Shown: positions 57,313-64,000 of the stretch, one piece after another
How positions within the stretch are numbered: the stretch's first letter is position 1
How the letters are laid out: the number at the start of each line of letters is the position of its first letter
NCBI GenBank assembly: GCA_027311025.1
Contig: DAICZS010000002.1
Location: 62,001 to 126,000 of the forward strand
DNA: 64,000 bases
Direction of reading: 5' to 3'
From: Ferrovaceae bacterium
Lineage (GTDB): Bacteria > Pseudomonadota > Gammaproteobacteria > Burkholderiales > Ferrovaceae
Notes under the pieces: model-generated
Database searches by the model: none
The model's input: the letters and a program-made list of their open reading frames with translations, nothing else
What the model was told of the DNA's origin: nothing
Program-made: the position numbers and the translations under genes

Positions 57313-58500
57313 TCATACCCGTTCGAAAAGCGCGGCAGCACCCTGCCCCATGCCCACGCACAGCGTCACCATCCCATAACGACCGCCGGTACGCTGTAAT
57401 CCATGGATCAGGGTGGCCGCCCGAATGGCGCCACTTGCACCCAGCGGATGACCCAAGGCGATGGCGCCGCCGACGGGGTTGAGCCGCTCAGGATCAAAGC
57501 CGAGCGTTTTCTGCACAGCAAGCACCTGGGCTGCGAAGGCTTCATTCAGCTCAATCCAGTCCAGTTGCTGTTGCGTCAGTCCCGCGCGCTTGAGCAAGGC
57601 CGGTACGGCCTCTACCGGACCAATGCCCATGATGGCAGGCGGCACGCCCTTGACTGCAAAACCCACCACACGGGCCAGGGGTTTCAGGGAAAACCGCTGG
57701 ACGGCAGATTCACTGGCCAGGATGTGGCAGGCGGCACCGTCCGACATCTGGCTGCTGTTGCCTGCCGTTACAGAGCCGTTGGCCTGAAACGCGGGCTTGA
57801 GACGCGCCAGGGCCTCCAGCGTCGTATCTGCACGAGGCCCCTCATCCTGGCCCACCACCAGCGACTGAACGGAGACCTCACCCGTATCATCGATGGGCTG
57901 CCGTCGTGTCACTGTCACTGGCGTAATCTCGGCACTGAATGCGCCGGCCTGCTGGGCGGCAAGAGCCCGCTGGTGCGATTGCAATGCAAGGGCATCCTGG
58001 TCCTGTCGCGAGACGTTCCACCGGTGCGCCACATTTTCCGCGGTAATCCCCATGCCGTAGGCCATCCCCAGATTTTCCGCGGTCTGAAACACGGCGGGAT
58101 TCACGGAAGGGTGATAGCCGCCCATGGGAATGCGGCTCATGGATTCAACGCCACCAGCCAGCATGACATCGGCTTCGCCCACCCTGATTCGGTCAGCAGC
58201 AATCTGGAGTGCTGAAAGGCCTGAGGCGCAGAAACGATTGACCGTCATGCCACCGGCGGCCACAGGCACGCCAGCCAAAAGCGCTGCACTGCGGGCAATG
58301 TTGAGGCCCTGTTCCCCCTCTGGCATGGCACAACCCATGATGACGTCTTCAATGGCCTCGGGATCAAGGCCTGGGGCCTGCTTCAGCGCGCCCCGAATCG
58401 CTGCGATCAGCAGGTCATCGGCGCGCACGTTTCGAAACACGCCACGCCCGGCACGACCCACGGGGGTTCGCGTGGCTGCAACGATGTAGACGCTGTTCAT
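57313..58500 (-). CDS. fadA: Acetyl-CoA acyltransferase (thiolase, FadA-type)
   Basis: A 395-residue thiolase cleaving 3-ketoacyl-CoA with CoA. The catalytic residues are present: C91 in NRFCASGLSALQIAADRI, His in GGAIALGHPLGASGAIR, and the second Cys in TLCVGMGQGAALF-type C terminus (VTLCVGMGQGAAALFERV). The GWDRRMPGQVES-type trifunctional motif is not seen. It lies 12 bp after the bifunctional fadN-like gene and is probably its partner in beta-oxidation. Confidence 0.92.
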   Translation of the reverse strand: MNSVYIVAATRTPVGRAGRGVFRNVRADDLLIAAIRGALKQAPGLDPEAIEDVIMGCAMPEGEQGLNIARSAALLAGVPVAAGGMTVNRFCASGLSALQIAADRIRVGEADVMLAGGVESMSRIPMGGYHPSVNPAVFQTAENLGMAYGMGITAENVAHRWNVSRQDQDALALQSHQRALAAQQAGAFSAEITPVTVTRRQPIDDTGEVSVQSLVVGQDEGPRADTTLEALARLKPAFQANGSVTAGNSSQMSDGAACHILASESAVQRFSLKPLARVVGFAVKGVPPAIMGIGPVEAVPALLKRAGLTQQQLDWIELNEAFAAQVLAVQKTLGFDPERLNPVGGAIALGHPLGASGAIRAATLIHGLQRTGGRYGMVTLCVGMGQGAAALFERV

Positions 58501-58512
58501 GTGGCCTCCTGA

Positions 58513-60897
58513 TCAGTTGCGAAACGGTTTGCCCGTATCCAGCAAGGTCTGGATGCGTTCTCGGGATTTGGCGTGGGTCATGAGCTGACAGAAATGCCTG
58601 CGCTCCAGGGCCAGTATGGCGCGCTCGCCCAGCATCGTGCCGCCGTCCACATCGCCACCACAGAGCACATCGGCGATGGCCGTGCCGATGACCACATCGT
58701 GGTCGGTCAACTGCCCCGCCGCATTGTAGTTGACCAGCAAATTCATCAGGATGGCCTTGCCGTCCCGCCCGGCAACCGGAAAGGGTCGCTCGAGCGGCGG
58801 GCTGTACCCGGCATCGGCGAGCGCCCGCACCTCGGATAGCGCAATGAACAGCAGTTCGTCCTGGTGTGGCACGATCACATCACCATCCAGCAGAAGCCCC
58901 GACTGGCGCGCCTCCAGGGCGCTGGCGCTGACGTCGGCGCGCATGACCCGGGCAAAGGCATCCTTGAGGTGGCTGATGGCATCAAAAGGTGTTCCTGCCA
59001 GCAAGGCGCGCTCGCCGGCGCGTCGCGCCAGCGTGGTTAATCCTCCTGCCCCGGGCAACAAACCCACGTTTACTTCCACCAGCCCCACATTGGTTTCAAA
59101 ATGGACGACGCGTCGGTCGCAGTGCAGGAATGCTTCGCACCCACCGCCCAGGGCGTAACCCTTGACGGCGGCAACGGTTGGAATTTGGGAAAACCGAAGC
59201 TGGCGCATCACGTCCTGGAACATTTTCTGTTCAGCACCGAATCCATTCAGGCCGGCCCGCGCGTAGATGGTGAGAAAACCGTTGAGATCCCCGCCGGCCG
59301 AAAATGGTTCGCCCGGCCCCCAGATCACGAGACCGCGAAAACCGGATTCTGCTCGGGTTACGGCCTCACCCAATCCCCGCAAGGCGCCCGTGTTGAAGGT
59401 GCGCATCTTGGTCTTGATGGTGGCGATCAAAAACTCGCCTTCAAGTGTCCAGGCGCGCACGAAATCATCTTCAAAAACGGTCGTTCCCGCCGTGCCCGGG
59501 TTCTGCCCCGGCCCTGAAACCACCGTCTCAGGAAACAGCTGGCGTCGGTAAACCGGCAGCGTGCTGGGCGGCAAATAGGCTTGTGTCGCAGCACTCCAGG
59601 ATCCTGCAGCCGTGTGCACGCCCGTACGGCCATCCGTCACCCAGGCTGGCAAAGGTTCGCTGGACAAGGCGTGGCCCGCAGCAATGTCGTCAGCAATCCA
59701 TTGCGCCACGGTCTGCCACCCTGCTCGCTGCCAGATTTCAAACGGGCCTTCCTGCCAGCCAAAACCCCAACGCAAGGCAAAATCGACATCGCGCGCCGAA
59801 TGCGCAATATGGGCTAGATGGACCGCGCAGTAATGGAAGGTATCGCGATACAGTGCCCACAGGAACTGGGCCTCGGGGTGAGCCGAAGCCCGCAGCGCCG
59901 CCAACCGTTGCGCAGGAGGCAGCTTCAGGAGGGCGGCAACTTCAGGGGCCGCCTTGCCACCGCCAGCCACATAGTCAAAGGTGGCGGGGTCCAGGCGCAG
60001 GATGTCGCGCCCCACCTTCTTGTAGAAACCGGCACCGGATTTGGCACCCAGCGAACCTGCCTCGATCAGGCGCGACACCACCGGGGGCGTGGCATAGGCC
60101 GCGTGAAAGGAATCATTGGGCAACTGCTCCTGGAGCGTGCGGACCACGTGCAACAAGGTGTCCAGACCAACCACGTCCGCCGTACGATACGTGGCTGAAC
60201 TGGCGCGTCCCAGTTTCCTGCCGGTGAGGTCATCCACGACATCGCAGGTCAGACCAAATTTTTCAGCTTCAATGAGGGTAAACAGCATGCCGGCCACGCC
60301 GACCCGGTTGGCGACGAAGTTGGGCGTATCAAGAGCCCTCACCACGCGTTTGCCCAGACGGGTGGTCACGAAAGTTTCAAGGTCATCGAGGATGAAGCCT
60401 GCCGTGGCTGCCGTGGGGATCAATTCCACAAGGCTCATGTAACGCGGCGGGTTGAAGAAATGAATGCCACAGAAACGCGGGCGCAATGCCTCGGGCAACT
60501 CCTGCGACAGGGCCGTGATGGACAGCCCGGAGGTATTGGATGCAAGAATCGTCCTTGACCCCACATGCGGCGCAATTCGGTGATACAGCCCGCTTTTCCA
60601 GTCCATGCGCTCGCCAATGGCTTCAATGATGAGTTCGCATTCCTGCAACAGTGGCAGATGCTGATCGTAATTGGCGGGCTGGATCAGGGCAGCGTCGGCC
60701 GCAAGGCCTAGTGGCGCCGGTCGAAGCTTCTTGAGGCGCTCAATGGCCCTGGTGGCGATGGCGTTCTTGTCACCATCGGCAGCGGCCAGGTCAAACAGCA
60801 CCACGGGAACGCGCAAATTGATCAGATGGGCGGCAATCTGCGCGCCCATCACCCCGGCTCCCAGCACGGCGACCTTTCGTACGATGAATCGACTCAC
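58513..60897 (-). CDS. fadN: 3-hydroxyacyl-CoA dehydrogenase/enoyl-CoA hydratase, FadN-type domain order
   Basis: A 794-residue bifunctional beta-oxidation enzyme. The dehydrogenase comes first: VAVLGAGVMGAQIAAHLIN (NAD fold), NTSGLSITALSQELP, GIHFFNPPRYMSLVELIP and RVVRALDTPNFVANRVG, with a second HAD C domain. The hydratase is C-terminal (about 500-700): LVIWGPGEPFSAGGDLNGF, AVKGYALGGGCEAFLHCD and EVNVGLLPGAGGLTTLARR. This order is the reverse of E. coli FadB and matches Bacillus FadN-type proteins. It starts the fadN-fadA-etfB-etfA cluster; no acyl-CoA dehydrogenase or acyl-CoA ligase gene is in the window. Confidence 0.92.
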   Translation of the reverse strand: MSRFIVRKVAVLGAGVMGAQIAAHLINLRVPVVLFDLAAADGDKNAIATRAIERLKKLRPAPLGLAADAALIQPANYDQHLPLLQECELIIEAIGERMDWKSGLYHRIAPHVGSRTILASNTSGLSITALSQELPEALRPRFCGIHFFNPPRYMSLVELIPTAATAGFILDDLETFVTTRLGKRVVRALDTPNFVANRVGVAGMLFTLIEAEKFGLTCDVVDDLTGRKLGRASSATYRTADVVGLDTLLHVVRTLQEQLPNDSFHAAYATPPVVSRLIEAGSLGAKSGAGFYKKVGRDILRLDPATFDYVAGGGKAAPEVAALLKLPPAQRLAALRASAHPEAQFLWALYRDTFHYCAVHLAHIAHSARDVDFALRWGFGWQEGPFEIWQRAGWQTVAQWIADDIAAGHALSSEPLPAWVTDGRTGVHTAAGSWSAATQAYLPPSTLPVYRRQLFPETVVSGPGQNPGTAGTTVFEDDFVRAWTLEGEFLIATIKTKMRTFNTGALRGLGEAVTRAESGFRGLVIWGPGEPFSAGGDLNGFLTIYARAGLNGFGAEQKMFQDVMRQLRFSQIPTVAAVKGYALGGGCEAFLHCDRRVVHFETNVGLVEVNVGLLPGAGGLTTLARRAGERALLAGTPFDAISHLKDAFARVMRADVSASALEARQSGLLLDGDVIVPHQDELLFIALSEVRALADAGYSPPLERPFPVAGRDGKAILMNLLVNYNAAGQLTDHDVVIGTAIADVLCGGDVDGGTMLGERAILALERRHFCQLMTHAKSRERIQTLLDTGKPFRN

Positions 60898-60924
60898 GCT
60901 CTTGGCTCCCTGTGGATTGTTGAA

Positions 60925-61995
60925 TCAAATGGCTGCAGCAATTGCCTTTCCAACCTCAGTCGTGCTGGCAGTACCTCCAAGGTCTGGCGTCCTGGGTCCT
61001 TGTACCAGCACTTCCTCGATGGCTTTGACGATGACGTCATGAGCTGCCCGATAGCCAGGACCTTCGCCCAGAAAATCCATCATCAGGGCACCTGACCAGA
61101 TCATGGCGATGGGATTGGCAATGTTGCGTCCATAAATATCGGGTGCAGAACCATGAACGGGCTCGAACAATGAGGGAAACAGCCGTTCAGGGTTGAGACT
61201 GGCTGATGGCGCAAGGCCGATGGTGCCGGTACAGGCAGGTCCGAGGTCCGACAGGATGTCGCCAAACAGGTTGGAAGCGACCACAACGTCAAAGCGCTCG
61301 GGACTGAGGACAAAGCGCGCCGTCAGGATGTCGATGTGGTATTTGTCCCAGTGGACGGTGGGGTAATCTCCAGCCACGGCCTCTACCCGTTCGTCCCAGT
61401 AGGGCATGCTGATGGAAATGCCGTTGGATTTGGTGGCCGAGGTGAGATGCCGACGCGGACGTTTTTGCGCCAGCTCAAAAGCGTATCGCAAGATGCGGTC
61501 CACGCCCTTGCGCGAGAACACCGACTCCTGCACCACGACTTCACGCTCGGTGCCGGCAAACATCCTGCCGCCAATGGAGGAATATTCACCTTCGGTATTT
61601 TCGCGTACCACCAGAAAATCGATGTCTCCGGGTTTCTTTCCCGCCAGGGGCGATGGAACGCCAGGCATCAGTCGCACCGGACGCAGGTTGACGTACTGGT
61701 CAAACTCGCGCCGGAACTTGATCAGGGAGCCCCAGAGGGACACATGGTCGGGTACCACCTCGGGCCAGCCAACCGCACCGAAATAGATGGCATCAAATCC
61801 CTTGAGTTGTTCAAACCAGTCGGCTGGCATCATTTCGCCATGACGCTGCCACCAGGAAGCGCTGGCCCATTCCAGCCAGGTCCATTCCAGAGCGATGCCC
61901 ATCTTGCGGGCCGCGGCTTCCACGACCCGAACCCCCTCGGGCATGACTTCCATGCCGATGCCATCCCCCGGGATGACTGCAATCCGATGTGCCAT
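60925..61995 (-). CDS. Tartrate/D-malate dehydrogenase-like beta-decarboxylating dehydrogenase
   Basis: A 356-residue member of the isopropylmalate/isocitrate dehydrogenase superfamily. ATG 61995 (MAHRIAVIPGDGIG) has AAAGGAATTG directly upstream and is preferred over a start at 62019. Signatures: FDAIYFGAVGWPEVVPDHVSL, DQYVNLRPVRLMPGVPSPL, VVRENTEGEYSSIGGRMF, SATKSNGISISMPYWDERV and NLFGDILSDLGPACTGTIG. The WxS/LWGSLIKFRREFDQY region resembles TtuC/DmlA (tartrate or D-malate oxidation) rather than LeuB. It lies 27 bp upstream of fadN on the same strand, but a metabolic link is not obvious. Confidence 0.85.
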   Translation of the reverse strand: MAHRIAVIPGDGIGMEVMPEGVRVVEAAARKMGIALEWTWLEWASASWWQRHGEMMPADWFEQLKGFDAIYFGAVGWPEVVPDHVSLWGSLIKFRREFDQYVNLRPVRLMPGVPSPLAGKKPGDIDFLVVRENTEGEYSSIGGRMFAGTEREVVVQESVFSRKGVDRILRYAFELAQKRPRRHLTSATKSNGISISMPYWDERVEAVAGDYPTVHWDKYHIDILTARFVLSPERFDVVVASNLFGDILSDLGPACTGTIGLAPSASLNPERLFPSLFEPVHGSAPDIYGRNIANPIAMIWSGALMMDFLGEGPGYRAAHDVIVKAIEEVLVQGPRTPDLGGTASTTEVGKAIAAAI

Positions 61996-62088
61996 CAATT
62001 CCTTTTGGGTGCCAGACACCCGAAGCCGATCAACGAGACGGCAATTTTACCGCATTGCCGCGCCACTGAGCAGGAGTAGAATGTCGGG

Positions 62089-63864
62089 ATGCGTTTGGTA
62101 CTCGATTTTGCCGATCACCCGGGACATGTCATCAGAAGGGTGTTTACTCAACCCAGTGTGGTCCTGAAAGCCTATCACCCGGATGAAGTGAGGCCATTGC
62201 TGGACCGGATTGAAGCGGCCACCCGCAATGGGGCTTATGCGGCCGGATACATGAGTTATGAATGCGCCCCGGCATTTGAACCCAGCGCCCGTGTTCATGC
62301 CTCCATGGGCCAGCCCATCGCGCAATTTGGCGTGTTCGACGCCCCGCAATCCATGCTGCACCCCGCCCCCTCGACCGAACCGCCGTCCTGCTCACCCTGG
62401 ACACTGGACGTTTCTCCCGAGGAGTACGCCCGCAACATTCACCTGATTCACGAAGCCATCGAGCGGGGCGACACCTATCAGATCAATTACACGCTGCGGG
62501 CCGTATCACGGCTGACAGGATCAAGCAGCGCCTATTACGAGCGGTTACGTCATGCGCAACGCGCAGACTACTGCGCCTGGCTGGACTGCGGCGATTTTCA
62601 GATTCTCTCCATTTCTCCCGAACTGTTTTTCGCCAGGACCGGCAACGTCGTCACCACCCGTCCCATGAAAGGGACGGTACGCCGGGGCTTTCAACCCGAG
62701 GAAGACGCTGCCCTGGAACGCTGGCTTTCCGAATCGCGCAAAAACCGGGCAGAAAACCTCATGATCGTGGATCTGTTGCGCAATGACCTCTCACGCGTCG
62801 CCCGTTCCGGAACGGTCCAGGTCCCTGCCCTGTTTACCATTGAACGCTACCCCACCGTACTGCAGATGACCTCCACGGTGAAAGCCACCTTGCGCGATGA
62901 GATCACGTTGTCCGACCTCTTTGCTTCCCTGTTTCCCTGTGGCTCCATCACGGGTGCGCCCAAGCTTAAATCCATGGAACTGATCCACCAGCTGGAGACC
63001 AGCCCTCGCGGTCCTTACTGCGGCGCGATTGGCTGGATCAAACCCGGTGGTGACGCCCAGTTCAATGTAGCGATTCGCACCCTCACCCTCGATACGGACA
63101 GCGGGGCCATGGTATGTGGCCTGGGCGGTGGCATCACCTGGGATTCTCGCAGTGATGAGGAGTATGCCGAAGTGGTCACCAAGTCAAAATTCCTGGAATT
63201 CGAGCCCGGGGATTACGAATTGCTTGAAACCCTGCTGCTGCGGGATGGTCAGTTCTGGCTGGAAGAAGAGCATCTGGCTCGCCTTGCCCGCTCCGCTGCT
63301 GCCCTGGGGTTTGCGCAACCCGCGCCGGTGTTGCGCCCAACCCTGGCGCGCTATGCCCAACAGTACCCCTGCGGGGATTATCGCGTCCGTCTGTGCTATG
63401 GCCGTGGGGGTACGGTACATCTGGAGGGCTTTCCCATCACGCCCAATCCGGCGCTAACGGTGTCCGTCACCCTGGCGCGCACGCCCGTCTCTTCCCTCAA
63501 CCCGCTGCTGCAGCATAAGACCACGCAGCGCGACCTCTATGAACACCATGTGCAGGCTGCCCTGCCGGGTCATTATGATGTGCTCTTGTGGAACGAACGC
63601 GGTGAAGTCACTGAATTTACGCGCGGCAACCTGGTATTGGAGCAAAATGAAGCTTTCTACACACCGCCCCAGGCATGCGGTCTGCTCCCTGGGGCCTATC
63701 GCCAAAGACTGCTCGATGAAGGCCAGCTCGTGGAGCGGGTCATCACCCTGGCGGACCTGGCCACGGCCGAAGCACTGTGGTTCGTGAATAGCGTGCGTGG
63801 TTGGGTTGCGGTACAGTTACCCCCCGGCGCCATAGAGCAAGCCATTCTGGATTTTCAATCATGA
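62089..63864 (+). CDS. pabB: Fused aminodeoxychorismate synthase component I and lyase (PabB-PabC)
   Basis: A 591-residue fusion making p-aminobenzoate for folate. PabB part (about 1-370): GAYAAGYMSYECAPAFEP, ERGDTYQINYTLRA, TRPMKGTVRRGFQPEEDA, ENLMIVDLLRNDLSRVA, FPCGSITGAPKLKSMELI and YCGAIGWIKPGGDAQFNVAI. PabC part (about 385-591, class IV PLP fold): LLLRDGQFWLEEEHLARLAR, the probable PLP lysine in LNPLLQHKTTQRDLYEHH, and WNERGEVTEFTRGNLV. The fusion is known in several proteobacteria. No pabA is next to it. Its stop overlaps an ATG of the following frame. Confidence 0.93.
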   Translation: MRLVLDFADHPGHVIRRVFTQPSVVLKAYHPDEVRPLLDRIEAATRNGAYAAGYMSYECAPAFEPSARVHASMGQPIAQFGVFDAPQSMLHPAPSTEPPSCSPWTLDVSPEEYARNIHLIHEAIERGDTYQINYTLRAVSRLTGSSSAYYERLRHAQRADYCAWLDCGDFQILSISPELFFARTGNVVTTRPMKGTVRRGFQPEEDAALERWLSESRKNRAENLMIVDLLRNDLSRVARSGTVQVPALFTIERYPTVLQMTSTVKATLRDEITLSDLFASLFPCGSITGAPKLKSMELIHQLETSPRGPYCGAIGWIKPGGDAQFNVAIRTLTLDTDSGAMVCGLGGGITWDSRSDEEYAEVVTKSKFLEFEPGDYELLETLLLRDGQFWLEEEHLARLARSAAALGFAQPAPVLRPTLARYAQQYPCGDYRVRLCYGRGGTVHLEGFPITPNPALTVSVTLARTPVSSLNPLLQHKTTQRDLYEHHVQAALPGHYDVLLWNERGEVTEFTRGNLVLEQNEAFYTPPQACGLLPGAYRQRLLDEGQLVERVITLADLATAEALWFVNSVRGWVAVQLPPGAIEQAILDFQS

Positions 63865-63872
63865 GGTATGAC

Positions 63873-64000
63873 ATGCGTTGGATGCAGGGTTTCCTGATCA
63901 CGGTAGCGTTATTGGCGATGAGTCCACTTCAGGCCGAGGACGTGGTGCGCCTGGGCAATCTCAAGCTCGCACATTTTGGCGCAGTGGGCTACATCAAGGA
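63873..64000 (+). CDS. Start of a periplasmic substrate-binding protein, cut by window edge
   Basis: An open frame running off the right edge. ATG 63873 has TGAGGT upstream; an in-frame ATG 63861 overlaps the pabB-pabC stop. The 43 visible residues form a signal peptide (MQGFLITVALLAMSPLQAED) and a mature start VVRLGNLKLAHFGAVGYIK, similar to NMT1/ThiY-like or sulfonate/nitrate ABC binding proteins. Too short for a firm assignment. Confidence 0.5.
   Translation, partial: MRWMQGFLITVALLAMSPLQAEDVVRLGNLKLAHFGAVGYIK

Noticed and set aside
57403-58215. 270-residue plus-strand open frame opposite the thiolase gene
   Set aside because: It is antisense to a fully motif-supported thiolase, is rich in Gly/His/Arg/Gln as expected for the reverse reading of GC-rich code, and shows no domain.
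61336-62079. 247-residue plus-strand open frame opposite the tartrate/D-malate dehydrogenase gene
   Set aside because: Antisense shadow of a conserved dehydrogenase; no motif and no convincing ribosome-binding site.
1-64000. CRISPR array or tandem repeats
   Set aside because: No regularly spaced direct repeats were seen; the only notable repeats are the 38-bp pair and the IS termini.

Overview
The window looks like a chromosomal segment of a Gram-negative betaproteobacterium. The evidence is the gene style and synteny (NadB/NadA/NadC, UvrB, PabB-PabC fusion, FadN-type beta-oxidation protein, MdtABC-like tripartite efflux). A PMA-type proton ATPase is compatible with an acid-exposed, Ferrovum- or Gallionella-like chemolithotroph, but nothing here fixes the species. 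By eye the first ~18-19 kb (outside the IS element) is clearly AT-richer (sampled lines about 37-50% GC) than the part after the tRNA-Asn gene (often about 58-63%), so the left third may be an acquired or differently evolving block.

Left block, 1-19.3 kb. A divergent, truncated TadE pseudopilin gene is followed by a Flp/Tad type IV pilus operon: flp, tadV prepilin peptidase, rcpC/cpaB, rcpA/cpaC secretin, a small lipoprotein, tadZ/cpaE, tadA/cpaF, tadB, tadC. Twelve bases after tadC begin three translationally coupled GT87 (DUF2029) polytopic glycosyltransferase paralogues, with a fourth in opposite orientation. An IS3-family element with 42-bp imperfect terminal repeats sits upstream of the fourth and is flanked by a perfect 38-bp direct repeat. 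Next come an orphan HigA-type antitoxin gene and a Xanthomonas-style DSF quorum-sensing locus: rpfF on the plus strand, convergent with and overlapping rpfG-rpfC on the minus strand. Surface adhesion (Flp pili), possible glycosylation and DSF/cyclic-di-GMP signalling would form a plausible attachment/biofilm module.

Middle, 19.4-45 kb. tRNA-Asn(GUU) with a terminator, tyrB-like aminotransferase, uvrB, and an M13 metallopeptidase lipoprotein. A long minus-strand run follows, in transcription order: MlaF-like ABC ATPase, RND adaptor, two RND pumps, outer-membrane factor, glutamine-dependent nadE, nudC, FAD-linked hydroxyacid oxidase. Divergent from it is a very large SNF2-family helicase, then ettA.

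Right, 45-64 kb. A glycine-zipper lipoprotein, rfbB-rfbA (dTDP-sugar synthesis), an orphan OmpR-type regulator, nadB (probably CTG-initiated), the P-type proton ATPase, nadA-nadC, panD, a beta-oxidation operon (fadN-like, thiolase, etfB, etfA, possibly preceded by a tartrate/D-malate dehydrogenase), the fused pabB-pabC and the first codons of a periplasmic binding protein. De novo NAD synthesis from aspartate (nadB, nadA, nadC, then nadE) is complete here except for the nadD adenylyltransferase.
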